From Robiginitalea sediminis (lineage in GTDB: Bacteria; Bacteroidota; Bacteroidia; Flavobacteriales; Flavobacteriaceae), in assembly GCF_002198115.1 (NCBI RefSeq), contig NZ_NGNR01000001.1, positions 124,001 to 188,000 on the forward strand: a stretch of 64,000 bases of DNA. The letters are read 5' to 3'. This document shows, piece after piece, positions 51,466 to 61,132 of this stretch. The notes under the pieces are model-generated. The model saw only the letters and a program-made list of their open reading frames with translations. It ran no database searches and was not told the origin of the DNA. Numbering within the stretch: the first letter of the stretch is position 1; each line of letters opens with the position of its first letter. The position numbers and the translations under genes are program-made.

Positions 51466-52557
51466 TCAGGGCGTGCCGAAGGTCCTTGCCCCGGTGCCCA
51501 CCCGGTCGCAGATGTGGTGGCCGTCCTTGCAGTAAGCCGTAAGGACCTCCCGGATAAAGGGGTAAACCTCCCCGGCCGAGGCAGCCGGGTAAAGCACATG
51601 GACATTGGCCCCGGCATCGAGGGTGAAACAAACCGGGTTACCGGTTCTGGCCCGGAAGTCCCGGATGGCCTCGATAATAGAGAGGGTCCCGGGCTTCATC
51701 AGGATGTAGGAGGGCGTACTGGCGAGCATCATGGCATGCAGGCTCAGCGCTTCGCTTTCCACCACCTCTATAAACCCGTCTAAATCTCCTGCCGCCAATA
51801 TGTCCTGTAACCGTTCCAGGTTTCCCCCCGCCTGGGCAAACCGGGAGGCGGCATAGGGGTGCCCGTGCATCAGGCCATGGCCAACGGTACTGCTTACCGC
51901 CTTTTCGCCTTCGTCCACCAGCAGGATGGTGTCGTGATACTCCTGGAATACCGCATGTACCTCCCCCGGGTAGGGGATAGCATAAAGGTCCGAACTCCCA
52001 TTAATGGAAGGGTGCTCCCCCCAGAGTACCAGCCCGCCGTCTATACTGCGGGCAGCGGAACCGGATCCCAGCCGGGCCAGGAAGGAGGCTTTCCGGCGGA
52101 ACAAGGCTTCTGGCATCTGCGGGTAGAAGCGGCGCTCCAGCTCGACAAGGCATAGGGCCAGGGCCGCCATCCCGCTGGCCGAGGAAGCAATGCCGCTGCT
52201 GTGCGGGAAACTGTTGGAGGTTTCCAGGCGAAACCCAAACTGGTCGAGCCAGGGCATATAGGGGCGGGCACGCTCCAGGAATTGACGTACTTTGGGTACA
52301 AAACCCGGGGCAGACAGGCCGTCCAGGAAGACCTCCACTTCGGGTTGGGTACCTGTTTGCTTTTTCGGGTAGTAATAGAGTTCGGTCCGGGTGGCGCAGG
52401 CCTCCAGGGTAAAGCTCAGGGAGGGGTTTGCCGGTAATTGCACCCCGTGTTTACCCCAGTATTTCACAAGGGCAATATTACTGGGGGCAGACCACCGGAC
52501 AGAACCGGAACCGGGGGTCACCTGCGGGCCCTGATACTCGAAATCCCTTTCCTCCAT
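51466..52557 (-). CDS. mvaD: Diphosphomevalonate decarboxylase
   Basis: The 363-residue GHMP protein has APSNIALVKYWGKHGVQLPA, NSFPHSSGIASSASGMAALAL and GSGSAARSIDGGLVLW, the signature set of MvaD. It makes isopentenyl diphosphate. I use the ATG 52555-52557 rather than an upstream in-frame start. The gap of 100 bases to the kinase gene is larger than elsewhere in the block. The window's left end carries another GHMP kinase of the same pathway group. Confidence 0.93.
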   Translation of the reverse strand: MEERDFEYQGPQVTPGSGSVRWSAPSNIALVKYWGKHGVQLPANPSLSFTLEACATRTELYYYPKKQTGTQPEVEVFLDGLSAPGFVPKVRQFLERARPYMPWLDQFGFRLETSNSFPHSSGIASSASGMAALALCLVELERRFYPQMPEALFRRKASFLARLGSGSAARSIDGGLVLWGEHPSINGSSDLYAIPYPGEVHAVFQEYHDTILLVDEGEKAVSSTVGHGLMHGHPYAASRFAQAGGNLERLQDILAAGDLDGFIEVVESEALSLHAMMLASTPSYILMKPGTLSIIEAIRDFRARTGNPVCFTLDAGANVHVLYPAASAGEVYPFIREVLTAYCKDGHHICDRVGTGARTFGTP

Positions 52558-52628
52558 ACTTGGGTTTTGCGCAAAGATAGGTCTTATTGGCCCGGTGCCG
52601 CAAAGCAAAAATTACCTAAATTGGCCCG

Positions 52629-53111
52629 GTGCTGCATTCCAGAAAGAAATACCGCCGTATCCTGATCGCCGTGGGGGTGTGCCTGCTGATCGGGTTTTTA
52701 TCCGGCTATGCCACCCAAAGTTCTGTGACGACCTGGTACGCAGGCCTGAATAAACCCTGGTTTACCCCTCCAAACTGGCTTTTCGGGCCCGTCTGGACCC
52801 TGTTATATATCCTTATGGGCATTGCCGCCGGCCTGGTTTGGGCCCGTGGGCTGCACCATATCTGGGTGAAAACAGCCCTCTATCACTTTGGGTTTCAACT
52901 CCTGCTTAACGGAAGCTGGAGCCTGGTTTTCTTCGGCCTGCAGGAGCCTTTCTGGGCCTTTCTGATCATCATGGCACTTTTGGTGCTGATTATTCTGACC
53001 CTGAAATGGTTCCGGGTGGTAAGCAAACCTGCAGGCTGGCTTATGTTGCCCTACCTGGCCTGGGTCTTATTTGCCAGTGTGCTGAACCTGAGCATCGTAC
53101 AACTCAATTAA
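52629..53111 (+). CDS. tspO: TspO/MBR family protein
   Basis: The 160-residue protein has five membrane helices. The TspO hallmarks are WYAGLNKPWFTPPNWLFGPVWTLLY (in parts) and QLLLNGSWSLVFFGL. It binds porphyrins/cholesterol-type ligands and is linked to light and stress responses. The start codon is GTG. Its stop overlaps the converging DUF1697 gene by 3 bases. Confidence 0.92.
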   Translation: MLHSRKKYRRILIAVGVCLLIGFLSGYATQSSVTTWYAGLNKPWFTPPNWLFGPVWTLLYILMGIAAGLVWARGLHHIWVKTALYHFGFQLLLNGSWSLVFFGLQEPFWAFLIIMALLVLIILTLKWFRVVSKPAGWLMLPYLAWVLFASVLNLSIVQLN

Positions 53112-53653
53112 AGGGCTTCGGCCATTTCCAGAAGGCGGCACAGGGTCTTATGGTTCCGGGTGGTTGCCTGGGTGCCGGCCATCCGCTCTATCCTGTTGTT
53201 GTCCAGACGCGCCTTACCATAGCCCTGCCCGCACCAGAGATACAGGCCCAGGGAGCCCACCTGCCACTCCTGCCCAGGGTAGTCCCCTTCCCGGAGTCGT
53301 TCTTCCAGGGAGGCGTCCGGATCCGATTTCCATAGCACATAATACATCTTGTTTCCCTGCTGTTGCATGCGGTCGGCAAAGGGGTTTGCTGCCAGAAATT
53401 CCCGCAGCGGCCCGGGCCGATATAGGATTACGGGGATCGAAAACCCGAAGGCCGCTTCCAAAGCGACCTCTACCTCCGCCGTAAGGGAAGCGGAATCTCC
53501 TGTCCCGGAACGGAATACCAGGTTGCCGCTCTGCACATAGGTGGTGACCCCCTGGAGCCCGAGCCCTCCCAGGACCTGCCGAAGGGCTTCCATCTTCACA
53601 GGGCGGTGGCCCCCAACATTAATCCCCCTGAGAAATCCGATGTACGTCTGCAT
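53108..53653 (-). CDS. DUF1697 domain protein
   Basis: The 181-residue protein starts MQTYIGFLRGINVGGHRPVK. It continues with the DUF1697 block TTYVQSGNLVFRSG and the end region GKARLDNNRIERMAGTQATT followed by RNHKTL. The family is widespread, with no established function. It converges on tspO. Confidence 0.88.
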   Translation of the reverse strand: MQTYIGFLRGINVGGHRPVKMEALRQVLGGLGLQGVTTYVQSGNLVFRSGTGDSASLTAEVEVALEAAFGFSIPVILYRPGPLREFLAANPFADRMQQQGNKMYYVLWKSDPDASLEERLREGDYPGQEWQVGSLGLYLWCGQGYGKARLDNNRIERMAGTQATTRNHKTLCRLLEMAEAL

Positions 53654-53743
53654 AGATGCCCGTGTGCCGGGTTTGTGGGTTAGCGGATATTTCCGTTATT
53701 TTTAGGGCGCATACAACCTTGCCTGAGGCAAATCTACAGAATT

Positions 53744-55243
53744 ATGGAGCAGTATATCCTGGCCCTAGACCAGGGCACCACCAGCTGCAGGGCACTCCTG
53801 TTCGACAAGGACGGGAATATTGCCGCTGCGGCCCAACAGGAATTCACCCAGCACTTCCCCGAACCCGGATGGGTGGAACACGATGCCGGCGAAATCTGGT
53901 CGGTCCAGGCCGAGGTGGCGCGGAAAACCCTGGAAAAAAAGGGCATACAGGCTGCCCAGATCGCAGCCGTGGGTATCACCAACCAACGGGAGACCGTCGT
54001 GGTCTGGGACCGCCATACCGGCCAACCCATCCACAACGCCATTGTCTGGCAGGACAAGCGCACGGCGGACTATTGCGAAAGCCTGAAAGCCGATGGCCAC
54101 CAGGACCGGATTCGCCAGAAGACCGGGCTGGTTATCGATTCCTATTTCTCTGGGACCAAAGTGAAATGGCTCCTGGACCACGTTCCCGGGGCGCGCAAAC
54201 GGGCCGAAGCAGGGGACCTGCTGATGGGCACCATCGATACCTGGCTTATCTGGCAGATGAGCGAGGGCGCGCTCCATATTACGGATACCACCAATGCCAG
54301 CCGGACCCTGCTTTTTAACATCCATACCCTGGAGTGGGATGCAGACCTCCTCTCCCTTCTGGATATCCCTGCCTCCATGCTACCCGAGGTAAGGGCCTCC
54401 AGCGAGGTCTATGGGATGGCTGCAGCCGCCTTTCTGGGAAGCCCAGTACCGATTGCCGGGATAGCCGGAGACCAGCAAGCTGCGCTCTTCGGGCAGATGT
54501 GTACCCGCCAGGGCATGGTAAAAAACACCTATGGAACCGGCTGTTTCATGCTTATGAATATCGGCCACGAGCCCATCCTTTCGCAGAACAACCTGCTCAC
54601 CTCCGTGGGGTGGACCCTGGGTGGGAAAACCACCTATGTCCTGGAAGGGAGCATCTTTATCGCCGGGGCTGTGGTACAATGGCTGCGCGATGGGCTGAAA
54701 ATCATAGCATCCTCGGCAGAAGTGGAGGCACTGGCCACAAGCGTCCCCGATTCCGGGGGCGTCTACCTGGTCCCGGCCTTTGCAGGGCTGGGAGCCCCCT
54801 ACTGGAACCAACAGGCAAGGGGCACCATCTTTGGCCTTACCCGGGGATCTACCGATGCCCACATAGCGAGGGCCGCAATAGAGGCCATCGCCTACCAGAC
54901 CATGGACGTGCTGCGCGCCATGGAGGCCGATTCCGGGATCCCCATCAAGGAACTCCGGGTAGACGGGGGGGCCACGGTCAACGACCTGCTGATGCAATTC
55001 CAGGCCGATGTGCTGCAGGCCAATACCATCCGCCCCAAAATCGTGGAGACCACCGTAATGGGGGCTGCCTTCCTGGCCGGCCTGGCTGTGGGATACTGGA
55101 AGGATACAGCCGAAATTTCCGGCCTCTGGGAATCGGACCGGGTATTCCAACCCGGGGCGGACCCCAAGGTCATAGAAGCCAAAATCCTGGGGTGGAAACG
55201 CGCGGTGGCCGCCCTGGAATCCTGGAGTCGTTCAACTCTCTAA
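53744..55243 (+). CDS. glpK: Glycerol kinase
   Basis: The 499-residue FGGY kinase has [16 protein letters not shown] near the start, [32 protein letters not shown], and the second ATP region [14 protein letters not shown]. It phosphorylates glycerol taken up by the facilitator encoded next. The gap to glpF is 11 bases, so the two are cotranscribed. No glycerol-3-phosphate dehydrogenase is in the window. Confidence 0.95.
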   Translation: MEQYILALDQGTTSCRALLFDKDGNIAAAAQQEFTQHFPEPGWVEHDAGEIWSVQAEVARKTLEKKGIQAAQIAAVGITNQRETVVVWDRHTGQPIHNAIVWQDKRTADYCESLKADGHQDRIRQKTGLVIDSYFSGTKVKWLLDHVPGARKRAEAGDLLMGTIDTWLIWQMSEGALHITDTTNASRTLLFNIHTLEWDADLLSLLDIPASMLPEVRASSEVYGMAAAAFLGSPVPIAGIAGDQQAALFGQMCTRQGMVKNTYGTGCFMLMNIGHEPILSQNNLLTSVGWTLGGKTTYVLEGSIFIAGAVVQWLRDGLKIIASSAEVEALATSVPDSGGVYLVPAFAGLGAPYWNQQARGTIFGLTRGSTDAHIARAAIEAIAYQTMDVLRAMEADSGIPIKELRVDGGATVNDLLMQFQADVLQANTIRPKIVETTVMGAAFLAGLAVGYWKDTAEISGLWESDRVFQPGADPKVIEAKILGWKRAVAALESWSRSTL

Positions 55244-55254
55244 ATCCAACATAG

Positions 55255-55983
55255 ATGTCGCCATTCAATGCAGAACTTATCGGGACTTTCCTGCTCATCC
55301 TACTGGGGTGCGGGGTCAATGCCAACGTGGTGCTGGAAGGCACCAAAGGGCAGAACAGCGGCTGGATAGTCATCACCGCCGGGTGGGCCTTTGCCGTTTT
55401 TGTTGGGGTCGTGGTGGCTGCGCCCTACAGTGGGGCCCATATCAACCCTGCCGTTACCCTGGGCCTTGCTGCAGCCGGGGAATTTGCGTGGGCCTCCGTC
55501 CCGGGATATCTCGTTGCGCAAATGATAGGGGCCATGCTGGGCGCTTTTGCAGTCTGGCTCGTGTACAGGGACCACTTCAACCGCACGGCCGACATCGACC
55601 TGCAACTCGGGGTGTTCAGCACTGCCCCGGCCATTTCCAACCGGTTGCTGAACTTCCTCTCCGAAGCTCTGGGCACCTTTGTGCTGGTCTTTACCGTCCT
55701 TTATTTTACGGAAGCTTCGTTGGGAGACGAAAAAACCATCATCGGGCTGGGTTCTCTCGGGGCCCTTCCGGTAGCGTTGCTCGTCTGGGGCATCGGCTTA
55801 TCCCTCGGGGGGACTACCGGCTATGCCATTAATCCTGCACGGGACCTCGGGCCGCGTATCATCCACCTACTGGTGCCTATCAACGGGAAGGGCCACAGCC
55901 AGTGGGGCTATGCCTGGGTACCTGTCGTTGGTCCGGTGTTAGGGGGCCTGCTGGCAGCGGGCCTGTATCTCGTGCTGAATTAG
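55255..55983 (+). CDS. glpF: Glycerol facilitator (aquaglyceroporin)
   Basis: The 242-residue MIP protein has HINPAVTLGLAAAG and the second box INPARDLGPRII. The Asp after NPAR is the mark of glycerol channels, unlike aqpZ at 16.6 kb. It takes up glycerol across the inner membrane for GlpK. Confidence 0.94.
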   Translation: MSPFNAELIGTFLLILLGCGVNANVVLEGTKGQNSGWIVITAGWAFAVFVGVVVAAPYSGAHINPAVTLGLAAAGEFAWASVPGYLVAQMIGAMLGAFAVWLVYRDHFNRTADIDLQLGVFSTAPAISNRLLNFLSEALGTFVLVFTVLYFTEASLGDEKTIIGLGSLGALPVALLVWGIGLSLGGTTGYAINPARDLGPRIIHLLVPINGKGHSQWGYAWVPVVGPVLGGLLAAGLYLVLN

Positions 55984-55989
55984 GGAAAG

Positions 55990-56733
55990 CTACCGCATGC
56001 GGTCGGGGAAGTCCGTAAAGACGGCGTCCACCCCCATAGCCTTGAGTTTCTGAAATTCCTCCGGTTCATTTACGGTCCAGACATTTACCCGGAAACCGGC
56101 TTCATGCATGGCCTGGACGTTTTCTTCCGTCACACTGGCAGCGGCCGGGTTGATGGCCTCGGCACCCAGTTCGCGGGCCACCTCCAGGGCCTCAAGCGGG
56201 TCCTCTTCCGTAAGCACAGCAATCCTGGCATTGGGATCCAGGGCCCTGTACTCCCGGAGTTCATCCCAGTTAAAGCTGGAGATGAGGAATTGCTCCGGCT
56301 GCCAGCCCTCCCGCTCCGAATAGTAGTTGGTGATGTAGTGAACCCGCTCAGCCGTCCCGGCACCCTTGAGTTCTATATTGAGCGGGACCCGGTGGTCTAT
56401 GGCCTTAAGTACTTCCTGGAGTACAGGGATCTGGTGTCCGCCGTCCAGGAGCAATTTCTTCATGTCGAACATGAGGTATTCCTCTATGCGCCCCCCGCCA
56501 TTAGTCAGGCGTTCCACGCGCTCGTCGTGGAAAACCACAATCTCACCACTTTTAATCCGGAATACATCGATCTCGATCATATCCACGCCCAGCTCCAGGG
56601 CCTTCAGGACAGAAGCCACGGTGTTTTCCGTTTCGTATCCCATGGCTCCCCTGTGCCCAATAATCTGGGGGCCGGAAGCCGTGTTGCAAGCAGTTAGGGT
56701 CATCAGTACCAGTACAATCCCAAGGTATCGCAT
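55990..56733 (-). CDS. Glycerophosphodiester phosphodiesterase, lipoprotein
   Basis: The 247-residue protein has a lipoprotein signal (LVLMTLTAC). The GDPD domain has IIGHRGAMGYETENTVASVL (H, R, E), MIEIDVFRIKSGEIVVFHDE, and VWTVNEPEEFQKLKAMGVDA. It splits glycerophosphodiesters from lipid breakdown outside the cytoplasm, giving glycerol or glycerol-3-phosphate. It converges with glpF (6-base gap) and supplies the same pathway. I use the ATG 56731-56733. Confidence 0.92.
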   Translation of the reverse strand: MRYLGIVLVLMTLTACNTASGPQIIGHRGAMGYETENTVASVLKALELGVDMIEIDVFRIKSGEIVVFHDERVERLTNGGGRIEEYLMFDMKKLLLDGGHQIPVLQEVLKAIDHRVPLNIELKGAGTAERVHYITNYYSEREGWQPEQFLISSFNWDELREYRALDPNARIAVLTEEDPLEALEVARELGAEAINPAAASVTEENVQAMHEAGFRVNVWTVNEPEEFQKLKAMGVDAVFTDFPDRMR

Positions 56734-56873
56734 TTTTTGTCGGTTTAGGCCCCCAAAAATACAAACTGCTCCCCAGACTATCCAAAAAGGGCATCTCTCC
56801 AAGGAAAAAAATGAGTCCACGCATCTGTATATTGATTATATTGTATTCACTATTAACCAATTAACAAGCAACT

Positions 56874-57305
56874 ATGTTTACAAAACAAAACCTTTTGGCT
56901 GCCCTGGCGGGCACCGTGGTAATGTACCTCCTCGGGTTTGTGATCTGGGGAATTGCCACGGCTGATTTTTTTGAAGCGCACTCCCTGGTGGACACCATGA
57001 AAAGTGACGAGGAAATGGACATGGTCATGATCCTGCTCGGGAACATCGTTATGTCTTTTGTGATGAGCTCCCTCTATGGCAAATGGGCCCGCGGGCACCA
57101 CAGTGCCGGGCAGGGCTTTCAGTTCGGGGCCTGGATTGGCCTTTTTGTAGGCGTCGGGATGGGCCTGCTCTGGTATGGTACCAGCAACATGATGGATGCC
57201 ACCGGCCATATGGTGGAAGCCGCTCTGGATATCGTGTTTTACGGTATCGTGGGCGCGGTCATTGCCATCGTTTACAAGGTCACGGCAGCCAAAGAGGCTT
57301 CTTAA
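56874..57305 (+). CDS. Conserved membrane protein, 143 aa
   Basis: Four predicted helices: LLAALAGTVVMYLLGFVIWG, MILLGNIVMSFVMSSLYG, FGAWIGLFVGVGMGLLWYG and IVFYGIVGAVIAIVYKV. Loops contain GKWARGHHSAGQGF. It resembles DUF1761-like small membrane proteins, but the match is not firm. Function unknown. A strong GC hairpin follows. Confidence 0.7.
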   Translation: MFTKQNLLAALAGTVVMYLLGFVIWGIATADFFEAHSLVDTMKSDEEMDMVMILLGNIVMSFVMSSLYGKWARGHHSAGQGFQFGAWIGLFVGVGMGLLWYGTSNMMDATGHMVEAALDIVFYGIVGAVIAIVYKVTAAKEAS

Positions 57306-57329
57306 CCCACGGCGGCACCAGACTATTGA

Positions 57330-57357
57330 GAACGGCCGGGGAAATCCCCGGCCGTTC
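57330..57357. terminator. GC-rich hairpin between convergent genes
   Basis: GAACGGCCGGGG (57330-57341) and CCCCGGCCGTTC (57346-57357) form a perfect 12-bp stem with loop AAAT. No T-tract follows on either strand, so termination would rely on the stem alone. Confidence 0.6.
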
Positions 57358-57363
57358 CTGGTT

Positions 57364-59235
57364 CTAGAGTTTCAGGATTACCGACTCCAGGGGCGGCAGG
57401 GAAATAGGCACCTTTCCTCCCGAGGCGTCTGCTTCCAGGACATATTCCCCTTTCCCGTAAAGTGCTTCTTTGAGGGGGTGGCTTCCCTCTTTCAGCCCCC
57501 AGAGTTGTACCAAATCGGGCGGGAGCCTGAGGTCCACCTCGTAGGTGCGTTCGGTATCGAAATTGGAGACGATGATCAGGCGCTGCCCATCCTCCCACCG
57601 CACAAAGGAATACACCCGGTGGTCGTAGCCCTCGGTATGTTCCTTGTTGTAATAATGGATGTCCCGGTACTCCCCCATCAGGGCCGGGCTCTGGATGGTA
57701 AAATTCAGAAGCCTGCGATAGAAATCCTGCAGGTCCTTTTCCCGCTGGGATAGCCCTCCCCCGTCGAAGGCGCCCCCGTTCATCCACCGCTGGTGATGGG
57801 GCACCCCGATGTAATCGAAGATGGAGGTCCGCGACGGCTTCCCGAAACCGGCGTCTTCTGCCCCGGGCTCCCCTACTTCCTGCCCGAAATAGATCATGGT
57901 TGGAGAGGTACCCAGGGTAGCCGAGACCACCATGGCCGGCTTCCCGATTTCCGCATTGCCGGCAAACTCGGGGGAGGCAATGCGTTGCTCGTCGTGGTTC
58001 TCCAGGAAATGGAGCATGTGGTGCTCGATATCTGCCAGGCCGCGCTGCACCACCGGGATATGGTCGGTCCAGCCGTAGCCCTTCATAATATGTTTCAGGC
58101 TGTCGTAGAGCTCCACTTTATCATAGAGATAATCCATTTTGCCCTGGTGGATATAGGCCCGGTATAGGTCCGGGTTGTAGACTTCGGCCAGCAGGAGGGC
58201 CTCCGGGTTTTTGTGCTTGATGGCGGAGTTCAGGTAGCTCCAGAATTCCACGGGAACCATCTCGGCCATATCGAAGCGAAACCCGTCTACCCCCATGTCC
58301 AGCCAGTACCAGGCAATGTCGCGAAACTTCTCCCAACTGGGGGGTACCTGCCGGCCCTGCCAGAAGTCGTAGTGGACGGTAGCAGATTCCCGGTCCATCC
58401 CCTCGGGCAATGCATCAAAATCCCGATGGCCATCCGGGCTTACCCCGTAGTTGATCTTTACGGTTTCGTACCAGTCATTCATATCGGGCTGGGCCAGGCG
58501 GGAGCCATTGCCCGTCCATTTGGCCGGGTTTTCTGCAAAACGGCCGTCTGCCCCGGGGTGTGCCTCCCCTCCAAGTGGGCGGTACCCGTCCCGCCATTGC
58601 GGCACCCGGAAGGGTTCCCCGGGAATGTAGTAAAAATCGTTGGTCGGGCTGTACGCCACAGTGGTGTCGTCTGTTGCCCCAAAGGGCTGGTGCCCTTGAG
58701 GTGTGGAGCCCCCCTGGTAGTCGCGGGCCACGTGGTTGGGCACGATGTCTATAAGCACCTTCATCCCTGCCTGGTGGGTGCGGCCCACCAATTGGCGGAA
58801 TTCCTCCAGGCGGTTGGCCGGGTCATCGGCCAGGTCCGGGTTTACATTGTAGTAATCCTTTACCGCATAGGGAGACCCTGCCCTGCCCTTGACCACATCC
58901 GGGTCGTCCGGGGCAATCCCATAAGCCGAATAGTCGGTGACCAGGGCGTGGTGTGGCACCCCGGTATACCAGATGTGGGTGACCCCAAGGTCCCTGATGG
59001 CCTCCAGGGCGGTTGGGGTAAAATCCGAGAACTTACCCACCCCGTTTTCCTGGAGGGTACCCCAGGGCTTGTTGGTGGTATTGGTATTGCCGAAAAGGCG
59101 GGTAAACACCTGGTAAATGACTTTCTTTCCTTCGCTTCTCATGGGCGGTGGTATCTCGGTGGCATCCTTCCCTGCCGGACCTGCGCAGCCCAGGGCCAGG
59201 ATGGCAGCCAGCACTAAGGAATGGGTTGGTTTCAT
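57364..59235 (-). CDS. Alpha-amylase family protein (GH13), lipoprotein
   Basis: The 623-residue protein has a lipoprotein signal (ILALGC). The GH13 regions are: region I DIVPNHVARDY, region II DGFRFDMAEMVP (nucleophile Asp), region III LLAEVYNPDLY (acid Glu), region IV FLENHDEQRIASPE. It hydrolyses alpha-1,4-glucans, probably at the outer membrane or periplasm. It is the last gene of the leftward maltodextrin operon. Confidence 0.92.
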   Translation of the reverse strand: MKPTHSLVLAAILALGCAGPAGKDATEIPPPMRSEGKKVIYQVFTRLFGNTNTTNKPWGTLQENGVGKFSDFTPTALEAIRDLGVTHIWYTGVPHHALVTDYSAYGIAPDDPDVVKGRAGSPYAVKDYYNVNPDLADDPANRLEEFRQLVGRTHQAGMKVLIDIVPNHVARDYQGGSTPQGHQPFGATDDTTVAYSPTNDFYYIPGEPFRVPQWRDGYRPLGGEAHPGADGRFAENPAKWTGNGSRLAQPDMNDWYETVKINYGVSPDGHRDFDALPEGMDRESATVHYDFWQGRQVPPSWEKFRDIAWYWLDMGVDGFRFDMAEMVPVEFWSYLNSAIKHKNPEALLLAEVYNPDLYRAYIHQGKMDYLYDKVELYDSLKHIMKGYGWTDHIPVVQRGLADIEHHMLHFLENHDEQRIASPEFAGNAEIGKPAMVVSATLGTSPTMIYFGQEVGEPGAEDAGFGKPSRTSIFDYIGVPHHQRWMNGGAFDGGGLSQREKDLQDFYRRLLNFTIQSPALMGEYRDIHYYNKEHTEGYDHRVYSFVRWEDGQRLIIVSNFDTERTYEVDLRLPPDLVQLWGLKEGSHPLKEALYGKGEYVLEADASGGKVPISLPPLESVILKL

Positions 59236-59242
59236 AACGGTT

Positions 59243-61129
59243 TTATTCGGCCGTGGCCAGCACGTAGGCTCCCCGACGGTCTAAAGATAGGGATTCGGAC
59301 CATTCCAGTACTTCCCCGGAGAGGACCTCCCGGAGGTGCCGGCCCGCCAGCCCCAATTCCGAAAACCGTTCCAGGTGTAGGGATACAGGACCTTTGTTCT
59401 TGTTGAGGATGAGGACCACCGTTTCTCCCTCGTGCTGCCGGGCCATCAGGTAGATCCCTTCTTCAGGGGCAAAATGGACGGTCTGCCCCCTGTGCAGGGC
59501 AGTACTGGTTTTGCGGAACGCCAGCAAGCGCATTACGCTCTGCTGCATGTTGCGCTCTGCACGGGACAGCCCCCTGCCCGTAAAGGCATTTTTTGCCGCG
59601 TCCGGCCACCCTCCAGGGAACTCGGTTCGGATGAGGCCGTGGTCCCCCGGCTTTGCCGAATTCTGCATCAGGACCTCCGTCCCGTAATACACCTGGGGGG
59701 TGCGGGGGGCCGTCAGGATAAAGGCCATGGCCATCTCGGCCAGGGTTTCGGATTCCCCCACCTGGGTAAAAAGGCGGTCCATATCGTGGTTGTCCCCAAA
59801 GAGCATAACGTCTAATGGACGGGTGTAGTGGAAGTCATTGGCCAGGGCCTCATAGAGTTCAATAAGCCCGCTGTCCCAGGCCTCTGGGTTTACCAGGGCA
59901 GCCACCAGGGCCCGCTGCAGTGGGAAATCCATAGTGCTTCTCAGGTAGGACCGATAGCCTTCCCGGTTGGGGCTCCCGTCCTGCCAGTACCCTACCAGCA
60001 GGGGGTTGTAACTCCACTCCTCCCCGACGATGTTGAATTCCGGGTAAGCCTCCATCAGGGCCCTGGCCCAATCCGCCAGGAAGTACTTGTCCGGATAGGG
60101 GTAAGTATCCTGCCGGATACCCCCCAGCCCCAGGGTCTCCACCCACCAGACGCTATTCTGGATCAGATATCGGGCCAAAAAGGGGTTGCCCTGGTTCAGA
60201 TCGGGCATGCTGGGCACAAACCAGCCCTGGTCCATCCGCTCCCGGTCTGCTTTGGAGGCATACAGGTCCTGGTTCACCGTGCGGCGGTGGTTGGTGACGG
60301 TGATGGGGTCTCCCTGCTGCCATTCGCGCTGGAAATGGATCCAGTCCTCAAAGGGCAAATCCTGCATCCACCAATGGTACGCCCCGCAATGGTTGGCCAC
60401 CTGGTCCATGATGAGTTTTATGCCATGCCTGCGGCACTCCCGGGCCAACTCCCGGTACTCCTCCAGGGTGCCAAACCGCGGATCCACCTGGTAGAAATCG
60501 GTAATGGCATACCCGTGGTAGGAGGCCTCCGGCATATCATTGGTCAGCAACGGGCTGGGCCAGATGGCCGTGAATCCCATCTCCCGGATATACTCCAGAT
60601 TGTTTATGATCCCCCTGATATCGCCTCCATGCCTGCCATAATCGTCTTCGCGGTCCAGGCGGTCCTCCCGCATCCCCGGCACCACGTCATTGTTCGGATC
60701 CCCGTTGGCAAAACGGTCCGGGGTAATGAGATAGACCACATCGGAGGAATCGAAGCCGCGGAAATCGTCCGGCCGGAATTCCCGGTCCTTCAGCAGATAG
60801 GAAACCGAAACTGGCGATGCCCCGTCTTTCTCCAGGCGTAGGGGGAGGTTTCCGGCGGCCGTCCCCGGTGCAATGGTCAGGTCCAGGAACAGGTAGTTGG
60901 GGCTGGCGCCGGGGTGCCAGGCTTCCAGGGTCACCCCCGGGACATCCAGATGAGGAGTATATCCGGCCAGGCCTTCCCCATAAAGCATGAGCTGCAAGGA
61001 GGTGTCGTGCATACCTACCCACCAATGGGGCGGCTCCACGCGTATCTGGGCCGTTATTTTTACGGTACAACTCATAAGCAGTATGGCCAGCAGGGCTAAA
61101 CCACCCCGTATGCCGCCCAGGGCAACCAT
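59243..61129 (-). CDS. GH13 alpha-glucanase with N-terminal domain (neopullulanase/SusA-like), lipoprotein
   Basis: The 628-residue protein has a lipoprotein signal (ILLMSC). An N-terminal Ig-like domain (about 25-120, VEPPHWWVGMHDTSLQLMLYG) is typical of cyclomaltodextrinase/neopullulanase relatives. The GH13 core shows LIMDQVANHCGAYH, GGIRQDTYPYPDK (nucleophile), FNIVGEEWSYNP (acid) and LFGDNHDMDRLF. It cuts maltodextrins, cyclodextrins or pullulan. It lies 3 bases after the GH65 stop and 7 bases before the next gene. Confidence 0.93.
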   Translation of the reverse strand: MVALGGIRGGLALLAILLMSCTVKITAQIRVEPPHWWVGMHDTSLQLMLYGEGLAGYTPHLDVPGVTLEAWHPGASPNYLFLDLTIAPGTAAGNLPLRLEKDGASPVSVSYLLKDREFRPDDFRGFDSSDVVYLITPDRFANGDPNNDVVPGMREDRLDREDDYGRHGGDIRGIINNLEYIREMGFTAIWPSPLLTNDMPEASYHGYAITDFYQVDPRFGTLEEYRELARECRRHGIKLIMDQVANHCGAYHWWMQDLPFEDWIHFQREWQQGDPITVTNHRRTVNQDLYASKADRERMDQGWFVPSMPDLNQGNPFLARYLIQNSVWWVETLGLGGIRQDTYPYPDKYFLADWARALMEAYPEFNIVGEEWSYNPLLVGYWQDGSPNREGYRSYLRSTMDFPLQRALVAALVNPEAWDSGLIELYEALANDFHYTRPLDVMLFGDNHDMDRLFTQVGESETLAEMAMAFILTAPRTPQVYYGTEVLMQNSAKPGDHGLIRTEFPGGWPDAAKNAFTGRGLSRAERNMQQSVMRLLAFRKTSTALHRGQTVHFAPEEGIYLMARQHEGETVVLILNKNKGPVSLHLERFSELGLAGRHLREVLSGEVLEWSESLSLDRRGAYVLATAE

Positions 61130-61132
61130 CCG